Assembly (NCBI GenBank): GCA_937934775.1
Contig: CALGYL010000047.1
Span: 1 to 12,713 of the forward strand
DNA length: 12,713 nt
Origin: an uncultured Clostridia bacterium
GTDB taxonomy: Bacteria; Bacillota; Clostridia; Christensenellales; Aristaeellaceae
Reading direction: 5' to 3'
Shown here one piece after another: positions 1 through 6,212 of the stretch; the first letter of the stretch is position 1; every line of letters begins with the position of its first letter. Both the position numbers and the translations under genes were made by a program. The notes beneath the pieces are model-generated. The model was given only the letters and a program-made list of their open reading frames with translations. It made no database searches and was not told where the DNA came from.

Positions 1-93
1 GCACTGGTCGCCGGAAGCGAATGAAGAAGAACCAGGCTTTGTTGATGGCCTGAGTGGAGCCTTTGCGGCCCCGCTCCGGGTAATTGAACGATT
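1..93. other. Left window edge, no gene assigned
   Basis: These bases lie downstream of the DUF4867 gene on its strand. On the plus strand the short frame ending in TGA at 51-53 would read as a basic C-terminal tail (ending KKNQALLMA), and another frame stops at 22-24. Either could be the end of a gene cut by the window edge, but too little is present to identify one. No convincing terminator for the DUF4867 gene is visible; only a weak 5-bp stem (GGAGC/GCTCC) lies just past its stop. Confidence 0.3.
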
Positions 94-741
94 TTATTCC
101 TTGGACAGGTCGATGTTCTCGCCGCGGATACCGGCCAGCGCGCCCGCCTTGGCCTCGCCGGTCTCGGGATGGGCGATCAACCATTTGTCCACGGCCCACA
201 GCATGCGGTGCTCGCCGGATGCCTTTTTGGCTTCGTCCAGCGCCTCGGGCGCGAGATCCTCGTTGGTGCCGTCCGGCAGCAGGATGATCATCCGGAAGCC
301 CGAATCGGCCGTCTGGCAGGGTGCATAGTGCAGCGTGGTGGCGTAGATTTCCACCGCGGTGCCCTTGGGTACAAGGAACAGTTCCACCAGGCTGGAATCG
401 TAAGTGCCGTCCGCGATGTCGCGCCGGTCGCCCAGCATCACGACGCAGTCGGTAACCGCCACATTGACTTCGCTGGCGCGGTGGTATTCCATACAATCCA
501 TCCGGGTGTTGTAGCCCCAGCACAGACCCGCCTGAACGGGCTTGAAGCCGCCGTAATAGGCCAGAAACTCCTGATAGTCGGCCGTCGCTTCAAGTTCCGG
601 GATGGAACGCTTGTAGGCGACCCCCTTCTCAGGCATCGGGATCGTGGCTGCCGCCGCGCGGATGGCGTCGGACGGCACGCCAGAGAGGATCGCGCCGTAC
701 TTCTTGAAGGAATCGTCAAATACCGAATGGATCTTGTGCAT
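94..741 (-). CDS. DUF4867 family protein (cupin-like, function unknown)
   Basis: This 215-residue soluble protein has no signal peptide or membrane segment. I recognise it as DUF4867 from family-typical stretches: the N-terminal HKIHSVFDDSFKKYG, the central WGYNTRMDCMEYHRASEVNV, the segment ELFLVPKGTAVEIYATTLHY, and the C-terminal KWLIAHPE. Conserved His and Glu residues in EYHRASEVNV and TLHYAPC sit in what looks like a beta-rich cupin-type fold and could bind a metal, but this is inference. Its biochemical role is not known to me; relatives are often annotated near sugar-utilisation genes, which are not visible here. The ATG start has GGAGG ten bases upstream. The gene is single, with its own promoter at 775-803, 73 bases downstream of mntP on the same strand. 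Confidence 0.85.
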   Translation of the reverse strand: MHKIHSVFDDSFKKYGAILSGVPSDAIRAAAATIPMPEKGVAYKRSIPELEATADYQEFLAYYGGFKPVQAGLCWGYNTRMDCMEYHRASEVNVAVTDCVVMLGDRRDIADGTYDSSLVELFLVPKGTAVEIYATTLHYAPCQTADSGFRMIILLPDGTNEDLAPEALDEAKKASGEHRMLWAVDKWLIAHPETGEAKAGALAGIRGENIDLSKE

Positions 742-774
742 CGCTCTAACGCCTCCATAACAAATTCTGGAACC

Positions 775-803
775 ATCCTAGCACGCGGGAACGCCGCCGT
801 CAA
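775..803 (-). promoter_or_regulatory. Predicted sigma-A promoter of the DUF4867 gene
   Basis: On the minus strand TTGACG (798-803) is followed after exactly 17 bases by TAGGAT (775-780). Transcription would start near 768, leaving a leader of about 27 bases before the ATG at 741. The placement in the 73-base gap after mntP suggests the gene can be transcribed independently of mntP. Confidence 0.6.
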
Positions 804-814
804 GGTTCGTCCCA

Positions 815-1393
815 CTACAGAACACCCAAATGCTCCAACAGGATTTTAACGCCGATCAAGATCAGGATGACGCCGCCTGCGCTCTCCGCCTTCTTCTGGA
901 AGCGGGCGCCGAAAAAGTTGCCGACCACCACGCCACCAAAGGAGATCAGAAAAGTGGTTGCGCCGATGATCCCGCAGGCGGCGGCCACGTTGACCTTGAG
1001 AAACGCCAGCGTGACGCCCACGGCCAGCGCGTCGATAGAGGTTGCGATGGCCAGCATGAGAAGCCCCTTGATGTCCAGCGCGATGTCGCAGGCTTCGCCT
1101 GCATCGTCGCCGCCCTTGAACGCATCGTACAGGAATTTTCCGCCGATGAAGGTGAGCAGGGCGAAGGCAATCCAGTGATCATAGGCAGAAATCAGCCCCT
1201 GTAGCCCCAATCCCAGCACCCAGCCCAGAAAGGGCATCAGCGCCTGAAAGCCGCCGAAGAACAGCGCAATCACAGCGGCATGTCCCCAGTTGATCTTGCG
1301 CATTGCCAGGCCCTTGCAAATGGCCACCGCGAAGGCGTCCATCGAAAGCCCTACGCCGATCAATAGGATATCAGCCGTTCCCAACCGCATCAT
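815..1393 (-). CDS. mntP: Manganese efflux pump MntP
   Basis: This 192-residue inner-membrane protein has six predicted hydrophobic helices, the usual size and topology of MntP (formerly YebN/DUF204), which exports Mn(II). The two halves carry the family signatures GLSMDAFAVAICKG (helix 1) and ATSIDALAVGVTLAF (after the middle cytoplasmic loop). Their acidic residues are the ones implicated in Mn transport in this family. The loop between helices 3 and 4 is acidic (FKGGDDAGEACD). The start is not certain: two ATGs are adjacent (1391-1393, 1388-1390), an AAAGGA lies directly against the first, and an in-frame TTG nine bases past the AAAGGA is spaced better. The first ATG is given by convention. 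A promoter at 1417-1445 leaves a leader too short for a yybP-ykoY Mn riboswitch. Confidence 0.93.
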   Translation of the reverse strand: MMRLGTADILLIGVGLSMDAFAVAICKGLAMRKINWGHAAVIALFFGGFQALMPFLGWVLGLGLQGLISAYDHWIAFALLTFIGGKFLYDAFKGGDDAGEACDIALDIKGLLMLAIATSIDALAVGVTLAFLKVNVAAACGIIGATTFLISFGGVVVGNFFGARFQKKAESAGGVILILIGVKILLEHLGVL

Positions 1394-1416
1394 TCCTTTG
1401 TCTGAAGATTCTTTTC

Positions 1417-1445
1417 ATTTTATCATGATACGCCGGCATGGTCAA
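1417..1445 (-). promoter_or_regulatory. Predicted sigma-A promoter of mntP
   Basis: TTGACC (1440-1445) and TAAAAT (1417-1422) are separated by 17 bases on the minus strand. The expected start near 1410 gives a leader of under 20 bases. The -35 box lies inside an imperfect inverted repeat, GGCATGG-5-CCATACC on the plus strand (1435-1453), which could be an operator. Confidence 0.7.
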
Positions 1446-1528
1446 GCCATACCGTTCCGGCGGAGGTTTTTTCGCACGCGACTCAACGCGTTCATTGACG
1501 GCGATTGGCTGTCTCCAAGGCCGTCAAC

Positions 1529-1557
1529 GAGGGGCGGCGCTTGGCCGCCCCTCGTCA
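1529..1557 (-). terminator. Hairpin downstream of purB, probable terminator without a U-tract
   Basis: A perfect 12-bp GC-rich stem (ACGAGGGGCGGC paired with GCCGCCCCTCGT) with a 5-base loop lies about 20 bases past the purB stop. No run of T follows on either strand, so it is an atypical intrinsic terminator or an RNA 3'-end stabiliser. A similar hairpin follows the arsR gene at the other end of the window. Confidence 0.55.
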
Positions 1558-1576
1558 GGTTGCGATGGTTTGTCCG

Positions 1577-3010
1577 TCACACCCGCACGTCGCCCGCCTT
1601 GATTTCGGGCGCGTTCCGAAGCAGCGGATCTATCCGTTCCGTGATAAACTCCTCCACCTGCTGCGCGGAGCGGCCGGTGTAGCGCTTCGGGTCCGTGAGC
1701 GACTCCAAATGCGTGCGATCCAGCGGGAAGGCGGGGTCGCCTGCGATGCGTTCCAGAAGATCGTTGTCCAGCCCTTCGACCCGTACGCGCTTTGTGGCCG
1801 CCTGCGAATGTACGCGGATGCGCTCATGCAGCGCCTGCCGGTCGCCGCCCGCCTTGACCGCTTCCATCAGGATGTTTTCGGTGGCCATGAAGGGCATGTT
1901 CTCCCGCAGGTTCTTTTCTATGATCTTGGGGTAGACCACGATGCCGCCAGACACGTTGCACACGAGTTCCAGCACCGCGTCGGTAGCCAGGAACGCCTCC
2001 GGCAGGCTCAGGCGCCGGTTGGCGGAATCGTCCAGCGTGCGTTCGAACCACTGGGTGGAGGCGGTCATGGCGGTGTCCGCCTCCAGCGCCATCACGTGGC
2101 GGCTGAGAGAACAGATGCGCTCAGAACGCATGGGATTGCGCTTGTAGGCCATCGCGCTGGAGCCGATCTGCTCGCTGCCGAAGGGTTCCTCGCACTCATG
2201 GAAGGCCTGCAGAAGCCGGATGTCCTGCGCGAACTTGTAGGCGCTCTGGGCGATGCCGCTGAGCACCGCCAACACCCTGCTGTCCAGTTTGCGGGGGTAA
2301 GTCTGCCCGCTGACCGGGTAGACCGCCTCCAGCCCCATCTTTTCCGAGATGCGCTTTTCCAGTTCCAGAACCTTGCCGCCGTCGTCATCAAACAGCGCCA
2401 TGAAGCTGGCCTGCGTGCCCGTGGTGCCCTTGGAACCCAGGAGCTTCACGGTGGACAGCGCGTGATCCAGATCCTCCACATCCATCAGGAAGTCCTGCAT
2501 CCACAGAGTCGCCCGCTTGCCCACCGTCACCGGCTGCGCCGGCTGCAGGTGGGTGAGGCCCAGTGTGGGCAGGTCTTTGTACTGGAGCGCGAATGCCTTC
2601 AGCCGCCGAAGCGCCTCCAGCAGCTTTCCGCGGATCAGTTGGAGCGCGTCCCGGAGGATCAGCGCGTCAGTGTTGTCGGTGACGTAGCAGGAGGTGGCGC
2701 CCAGGTGCAGGATCGAACCGGCGCCGGCGTCGCACTGGTCGGCGTAAGCGCGCACATGGGCCATCACATCGTGGCGGACCCGTTCCTCATAAGCGCGAGC
2801 GGCGTCATAATCAATGTCCTCCACATGTTCTTTGAGGGACGCGATCTGCGCGTCGGTGATCGGGAGCCCCAGTTCTTTCTCGGCCTCGGCCAGCGCTACC
2901 CACAGCTTTCGCCAGGTGATGAACTTGTTGTCCGGCGAGAACAGGTACAGCATTTCACGGCTGGCATAGCGGCTGCCCAGCGGGGATTCGTAGGCGGGTT
3001 TGCGTTCCAT
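1577..3010 (-). CDS. purB: Adenylosuccinate lyase (long, eukaryote-like type)
   Basis: This 477-residue cytoplasmic enzyme of the fumarase/aspartase superfamily cleaves SAICAR to AICAR and adenylosuccinate to AMP, releasing fumarate in both cases. Visible motifs are RHDVMAHV (residues 79-86), GLTHLQPAQP with the probable catalytic His154, KGTTGTQASF (194-203), and the flexible signature loop GSSAMAYKRNP (283-293) with the catalytic serine at 284/285. A run around QWFERTLDDSANRR and ENMPFMATENI follows. From memory these segments match animal ADSL more closely than the roughly 430-residue Bacillus enzyme, and the length fits the longer class. The ATG is preceded by a GGAGGGG site with seven bases between. 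It lies 29 bases after purA and is almost certainly co-transcribed with it. Confidence 0.97.
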   Translation of the reverse strand: MERKPAYESPLGSRYASREMLYLFSPDNKFITWRKLWVALAEAEKELGLPITDAQIASLKEHVEDIDYDAARAYEERVRHDVMAHVRAYADQCDAGAGSILHLGATSCYVTDNTDALILRDALQLIRGKLLEALRRLKAFALQYKDLPTLGLTHLQPAQPVTVGKRATLWMQDFLMDVEDLDHALSTVKLLGSKGTTGTQASFMALFDDDGGKVLELEKRISEKMGLEAVYPVSGQTYPRKLDSRVLAVLSGIAQSAYKFAQDIRLLQAFHECEEPFGSEQIGSSAMAYKRNPMRSERICSLSRHVMALEADTAMTASTQWFERTLDDSANRRLSLPEAFLATDAVLELVCNVSGGIVVYPKIIEKNLRENMPFMATENILMEAVKAGGDRQALHERIRVHSQAATKRVRVEGLDNDLLERIAGDPAFPLDRTHLESLTDPKRYTGRSAQQVEEFITERIDPLLRNAPEIKAGDVRV

Positions 3011-3039
3011 AAAGACCCCTCCCGGGTGACCCGCGCCTA

Positions 3040-4314
3040 TTAGCGCAGGATGATCTGGTCGCGTTCCGCGCCCACGGAGACATACGGAATCGGGCAGCCC
3101 AGCTTGCTTTCAAGGTAGAGCACATAATCCTGTGCCGCCTTGGGCAGCGCGGAGAATTCGCGTATCTGGCAGATGTCCTCCTGCCAGCCGGGCAGCACTT
3201 CATACACCGGTTCGCAGGCGGCAAGTTCCGGCGTATAGGGGAAATCTTCGGTGACTTCGCCATGGAGCTTGTAGCCGACGCACACCGGAATCTCGGCAAG
3301 GTGGCTCAAAACGTCCATTTTGGTCAGCGCGAGGGAGGTTGCGCCCTGCAGCTGCACGCCGTGGCGGGTGGCGACCACGTCCATCCAGGCGATGCGGCGG
3401 GGACGGCCGGTGGCCGCGCCGTATTCGCCGCCCGCTTCCCGCAGGTTTACGGCGATGTCGCCGGACAATTCGCCCACGAACGGGCCTTCGCCAACGCAGG
3501 TGGAATAGGCCTTGACCACGCCCACGACCTCATCCAGCTTGATGGACGGCAGGCCGCCGCCGATGGGCGCATACGCCGCCAGCGGTGAGGAGGACGAGGA
3601 GTATGGGTAAATGCCATAGTCAATGTCCCGGAGCGCGCCCAGTTGCGCCTCGAACAATATGCTCTTGCCGGCGGCCTGCGCTTCCCGCAGCACCTTTCCG
3701 GTGTCGCAGATGTAGGGGAGGAGCGGCGTGCCGTAGGCATCGAGCCAGGCCATCGTCTCGTCGAAATCGATCGGCGGCTGGCCGTAGGCTTGGGAGAACA
3801 CTGCGTTCTTCCAATCGATCAGCTTCTTCAGGTGGGCTTTCAGCGTCTCGGGGTACTTGAGATCGCCCATCTGAATGGCTTTTTTCATGTACTTGTCGCC
3901 GTAGATGGGCGAGATGCCGCGCAGCGTCGAGCCATAACTGTCCTTGCCCAGCCGCTGTTCTTCCAGCTTGTCCTGCAGTGGATGGAAGGGCAGCACGATC
4001 ATCGCGCGCTCGGAGATGCGCAGGTTTTCCGGCGTAATGACCACGCCCCGCTCCCGGAGTTTGCCCATTTCGCCGTTCAGGTGTTTCAGATCGATGACTG
4101 TGCCAACGCCCAGGAGGTTGACGGTCTCCCGGTGAAAGATGCCGGACGGCAGAAGGTTCAGTGCCGACTTGCCGTATTCGTTGATGACGGTGTGGCCCGC
4201 GTTGTTGCCGCCCTGATACCGTACGACGACTTGGAAGCGGTCGGCCAGGTAGTCCACCATACGGCCCTTGCCCTCATCGCCCCAGTTGATGCCTACAATT
4301 GCGCAGATCGCCAT
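3040..4314 (-). CDS. purA: Adenylosuccinate synthetase, divergent variant
   Basis: This enzyme joins IMP and aspartate using GTP to give adenylosuccinate, the substrate of the next gene product, PurB. The 424-residue protein keeps the GTP loop GINWGDEGKGR (residues 8-18) with the catalytic-base Asp13, NNAGHTVI with His41, and GRPRRIAW. Three standard signatures are altered: the usual TGRGIGPAY reads STLRGISPIY (129-138), the usual EGAQGTLLDIDHGTYP reads EAQLGALRDIDYGIYP (222-237), and a loop of five serines follows (239-243). The variant appears to be a clostridial subfamily rather than damage, since the frame is intact. The start chosen is ATG at 4312-4314, eight bases after GGAGG. An in-frame TTG five codons upstream would lie inside that ribosome-binding site and is rejected. 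It is driven by the promoter at 4400-4428. Confidence 0.95.
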   Translation of the reverse strand: MAICAIVGINWGDEGKGRMVDYLADRFQVVVRYQGGNNAGHTVINEYGKSALNLLPSGIFHRETVNLLGVGTVIDLKHLNGEMGKLRERGVVITPENLRISERAMIVLPFHPLQDKLEEQRLGKDSYGSTLRGISPIYGDKYMKKAIQMGDLKYPETLKAHLKKLIDWKNAVFSQAYGQPPIDFDETMAWLDAYGTPLLPYICDTGKVLREAQAAGKSILFEAQLGALRDIDYGIYPYSSSSSPLAAYAPIGGGLPSIKLDEVVGVVKAYSTCVGEGPFVGELSGDIAVNLREAGGEYGAATGRPRRIAWMDVVATRHGVQLQGATSLALTKMDVLSHLAEIPVCVGYKLHGEVTEDFPYTPELAACEPVYEVLPGWQEDICQIREFSALPKAAQDYVLYLESKLGCPIPYVSVGAERDQIILR

Positions 4315-4332
4315 GCAGTTTTCCTCCAATTA

Positions 4333-4368
4333 CGAACGAATGCCGCGCGCGCGCTCAAAAACGTTCGG
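4333..4368 (-). promoter_or_regulatory. Inverted CGAACG pair flanking a GC repeat in the purA leader
   Basis: The purA 5' leader contains CCGAACG (minus strand, 4362-4368) and CGTTCG (4333-4338), an inverted pair separated by 23 bases that include an alternating CG run (4344-4354). The CCGAAC core resembles the PurR box of Bacillus subtilis, but the spacing differs from what I recall for that pair. Alternatively the arms form an RNA stem close to the ribosome-binding site. This is a candidate control element only. Confidence 0.3.
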
Positions 4369-4399
4369 TAAAAGAAGCGTTTTCGGGCGTTTGCACAGT

Positions 4400-4428
4400 A
4401 TTATACCATTTTCAGGGCCTTTTTTCAA
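4400..4428 (-). promoter_or_regulatory. Predicted sigma-A promoter of purA-purB
   Basis: TTGAAA (4423-4428) and a perfect TATAAT (4400-4405) are separated by 17 bases on the minus strand. The -35 box lies within the 3' end of the upstream small membrane protein gene, whose stop codon is at 4412-4414. The expected start is near 4393, giving a leader of about 80 bases. Confidence 0.8.
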
Positions 4429-4645
4429 GTTGATTGCGCGGGGGATACGAACCATCCTCCGGTTTGTCCGCCTCGTTATCCTCGACGAACTCACCTTCGA
4501 GGAACGGTTGGTCCGGCCTGTCCGCGCAGTCCGGATCCGGGCGGCCCAGCGAGCGCAGCCAGAACAGCGCGCGAGCCAGAAGAACCCCGACGATGATGGT
4601 GGGAATGGCCAGCGTCCAGAAAAATGGCACAAAGAAAAACAGCAC
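4412..4645 (-). CDS. Small single-pass membrane protein, function unknown
   Basis: A 77-residue protein I do not recognise. Residues 2 to about 30 form one strongly hydrophobic helix (FFFVPFFW, TIIVGVLLARALFWL), followed by arginines and a 40-residue acidic, proline-rich tail likely to be disordered and cytoplasmic. It is supported as a real gene by a GTG start seven bases after AGGAGG and by a promoter immediately upstream (4666-4693). The frame continues open upstream of the GTG, but no better ribosome-binding site is found there. It lies between the TraX-like gene and purA on the same strand. Nothing in the sequence ties it functionally to purine synthesis. Confidence 0.65.
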   Translation of the reverse strand: MLFFFVPFFWTLAIPTIIVGVLLARALFWLRSLGRPDPDCADRPDQPFLEGEFVEDNEADKPEDGSYPPRNQLEKRP

Positions 4646-4665
4646 GCGCTCACCTCCTTATCCTA

Positions 4666-4693
4666 ATTATACCACACCGAGGGTAAAAATCAA
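4666..4693 (-). promoter_or_regulatory. Predicted promoter of the small membrane protein gene
   Basis: TTGATT (4688-4693) and a perfect TATAAT (4666-4671) lie 16 bases apart on the minus strand. The -35 box overlaps the stop codon of the TraX-like gene (4690-4692). The ribosome-binding site at about 4653-4658 follows so closely that the leader must be very short, about 15 bases. Confidence 0.65.
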
Positions 4694-5460
4694 AACACCT
4701 GCCGGGCGATCAACTGCTGCGCGATGTACAGAGCGGCCAGATGCGCGGGGTAGAACAGGTAGAAAAACCACTTGGGCAGCTTCAGGTTGGTCTTGGTGGG
4801 CAGGTAGATCAGCGGCAGGGACAGAATCGCGAAGGTCTGCGTACTGAAGCGGACCGGTCCGATTTCGTAATTACCGCCGCCGGTGATGCCCCACCAAAGC
4901 ATGAAACCGAGCACCCACAGGAAGGACGCGCCCGGATTTTCCAGGAAGGCGAAGAACAGCAGCATCAGCGCGATGCCCCGCCAGCCATAGTCCAGATAGC
5001 CCTGGAAGTACAGGATCACCGCGGTAAGCACTGCCGCCAGCGCGTATTTTTTGTCCTTGAAGCACCAGATCAGAAGCATCCCGGCTACGAGGGACAGGAG
5101 AATGCTGGGGCGGTTCCAACTCTGGATGTACCAGGAGAGCGCATTGCGTAAGGGATCCACATTGAACTGTATCGCGTTCATCGCCTGGGTGGTGTGATTC
5201 AGCCCCAGCACGTAGAAGGGCTGGGAGATGAGCGCCAGCACCAGCATGCGCAGGACATACCTGCGCATGTCGCGGGTGTACACACAGCCCACCGCCAGAG
5301 AGTAGGCGAAGATGGGGAAAGCGATGCGTCCGATCACCCGCAGGATCGGAACCTGCGGTAAGAGCGCCGCGCCCACATGGTCGATGGCCATGGTAAGGAT
5401 TGCGATGAGTTTTAAAAACCCCGTATCCGTGTTGAGTCTGACCGTCCGTCCGCCCGCCAT
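4690..5460 (-). CDS. TraX family membrane protein
   Basis: This 256-residue integral membrane protein has about eight hydrophobic segments. Family features of TraX (PF05857) are visible: FLKLIAILTMAIDHVGA near the N-terminus, then IGRIAFPIFAYSLAVG, a central GWRGIALMLL segment, and the C-terminal FYLFYPAHLAAL. F-plasmid TraX acetylates pilin. Chromosomal homologues in Firmicutes are widespread and belong to a larger acyltransferase-like membrane fold; their substrate is unknown, and no conjugation genes are nearby, so a plasmid role should not be assumed. The start chosen is ATG at 5458-5460, nine bases after GAGG. A GTG three codons upstream overlaps that site. The promoter at 5496-5524 serves this gene alone. 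Confidence 0.85.
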   Translation of the reverse strand: MAGGRTVRLNTDTGFLKLIAILTMAIDHVGAALLPQVPILRVIGRIAFPIFAYSLAVGCVYTRDMRRYVLRMLVLALISQPFYVLGLNHTTQAMNAIQFNVDPLRNALSWYIQSWNRPSILLSLVAGMLLIWCFKDKKYALAAVLTAVILYFQGYLDYGWRGIALMLLFFAFLENPGASFLWVLGFMLWWGITGGGNYEIGPVRFSTQTFAILSLPLIYLPTKTNLKLPKWFFYLFYPAHLAALYIAQQLIARQVF

Positions 5461-5495
5461 ATCAATCACCCTCGGCTGAAAAATGCGATGTACCT

Positions 5496-5524
5496 ATTAT
5501 AGGCGATTTTCCGCGGCGGCGCAA
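5496..5524 (-). promoter_or_regulatory. Predicted promoter of the TraX-like gene
   Basis: A perfect TATAAT (5496-5501) is preceded, 17 bases away on the minus strand, by a weak -35 TTGCGC (5519-5524). It lies just after the terminator of the ribosomal protein operon, so the TraX-like gene appears to be a separate unit. Confidence 0.55.
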
Positions 5525-5540
5525 CGGAAAGCTGGAGGAA

Positions 5541-5570
5541 TAAAAAACAGCACCCGCACGGAGCGGATGC
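5541..5570 (-). terminator. Rho-independent terminator of infC-rpmI-rplT
   Basis: On the minus strand an 8-bp stem, GCATCCGC paired with GCGGGTGC (one G-U), with a 5-base loop, is followed by TG and six T residues. It begins 17 bases past the rplT stop. It is the clearest intrinsic terminator in the window. Confidence 0.9.
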
Positions 5571-5586
5571 CGTTTCTATAAAGTAC

Positions 5587-5946
5587 TTATTTGCCCAGAC
5601 CCGCTTTGGCGGTTTCGCACAGCTTCGCGAAGCCGGCCGCATCGTGGATCGCCAGATCCGCCAGGATCTTGCGGTTGACCACGACGCCGCTCTTCTTGAG
5701 ACCGTCGATCATGCGGGAGTAGCTCAGGCCGTTTACGCGGGCGCCGGCGTTGATGCGGGCGATCCACAGGCTGCGGAATTCGCGCTTCTTGAGCTTGCGG
5801 CCGATGAACGCATAGCGCAGGGAGCGGCGAACCTGCTCGCTGGCGGCGCGGTACTGCTTGGAACGGGCGCCGAAGTAACCCTTCGACAGCCGGAAAACTT
5901 TCCTGCGTTTCTTCAGGGCGTTGACAGCCCTCTTGACTCTTGCCAT
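5587..5946 (-). CDS. rplT: 50S ribosomal protein L20
   Basis: L20 is an early-assembly protein of the large subunit that binds 23S rRNA. In Firmicutes it also represses its own operon through the infC leader. The 119-residue protein starts MARVKRAVNALKKRRK, has the basic N-terminal extension, SKGYFGARSKQYRAA, the core SLRYAFIGRKLKKREFRSLWIARINAGAR and the C-terminal NRKILADLAIHD, and is of normal length. The start follows AAGGAGG by nine bases. It is the last gene of the operon, 14 bases after rpmI, with a terminator directly downstream. Confidence 0.99.
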   Translation of the reverse strand: MARVKRAVNALKKRRKVFRLSKGYFGARSKQYRAASEQVRRSLRYAFIGRKLKKREFRSLWIARINAGARVNGLSYSRMIDGLKKSGVVVNRKILADLAIHDAAGFAKLCETAKAGLGK

Positions 5947-5960
5947 ATCGATTCGCCTCC

Positions 5961-6158
5961 TTACTTATACGGAATCAGTTTCTTCATTACTTTGGCTTCG
6001 CCGCTGAACACCAGGGCAGCTTTGCGCAGGTTGCGCGTGCGCTTGGTGGGTTTCTTGGTCAGGATATGGCTTTTATACGCCTGCGAACGCTTGATCTTGC
6101 CGGTCTTGGTCAGCGAAAAGCGCTTCGCCGCGCCGCGGTGGGTCTTCTGCTTGGGCAT
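5961..6158 (-). CDS. rpmI: 50S ribosomal protein L35
   Basis: A small basic protein of the large subunit, 65 residues, the expected size. It begins MPKQKTHRGAAKRF and contains KTGKIKRSQAYKSHILTKK, the usual L35 pattern, ending KKLIPYK. The ATG is preceded by GGAGG with seven bases between. It is the middle gene of the operon, 54 bases after infC and 14 before rplT, and no promoter or terminator separates it from either neighbour. Confidence 0.99.
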   Translation of the reverse strand: MPKQKTHRGAAKRFSLTKTGKIKRSQAYKSHILTKKPTKRTRNLRKAALVFSGEAKVMKKLIPYK

Positions 6159-6212
6159 GGAAACTCCTCCTCTCGTTCAGTGCATCATTTCGCGAAGAAA
6201 CGGAGCGCGCTC

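Noticed and set aside
37..48. 12-base sequence CTTTGTTGATGG repeated in inverted orientation at 12666-12677, near both window ends
   Set aside because: In a window of this size several 12-base matches are expected by chance. It cannot be called a terminal repeat without the flanking sequence.
1394..1576. yybP-ykoY manganese riboswitch before mntP
   Set aside because: The promoter lies too close to the start codon, and the paired conserved loops are not present.
1505..3043. 512-codon open frame on the plus strand opposite purB
   Set aside because: It mirrors purB almost exactly. Its open length follows from the high-GC codon use of purB, and its composition (Gln, His, Val rich, no domain) is not protein-like. 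No ribosome-binding site supports it.
4690..5460. TraX as evidence for a conjugative element
   Set aside because: No relaxase, pilus or other transfer gene is nearby, and chromosomal TraX-family proteins are common in Firmicutes.
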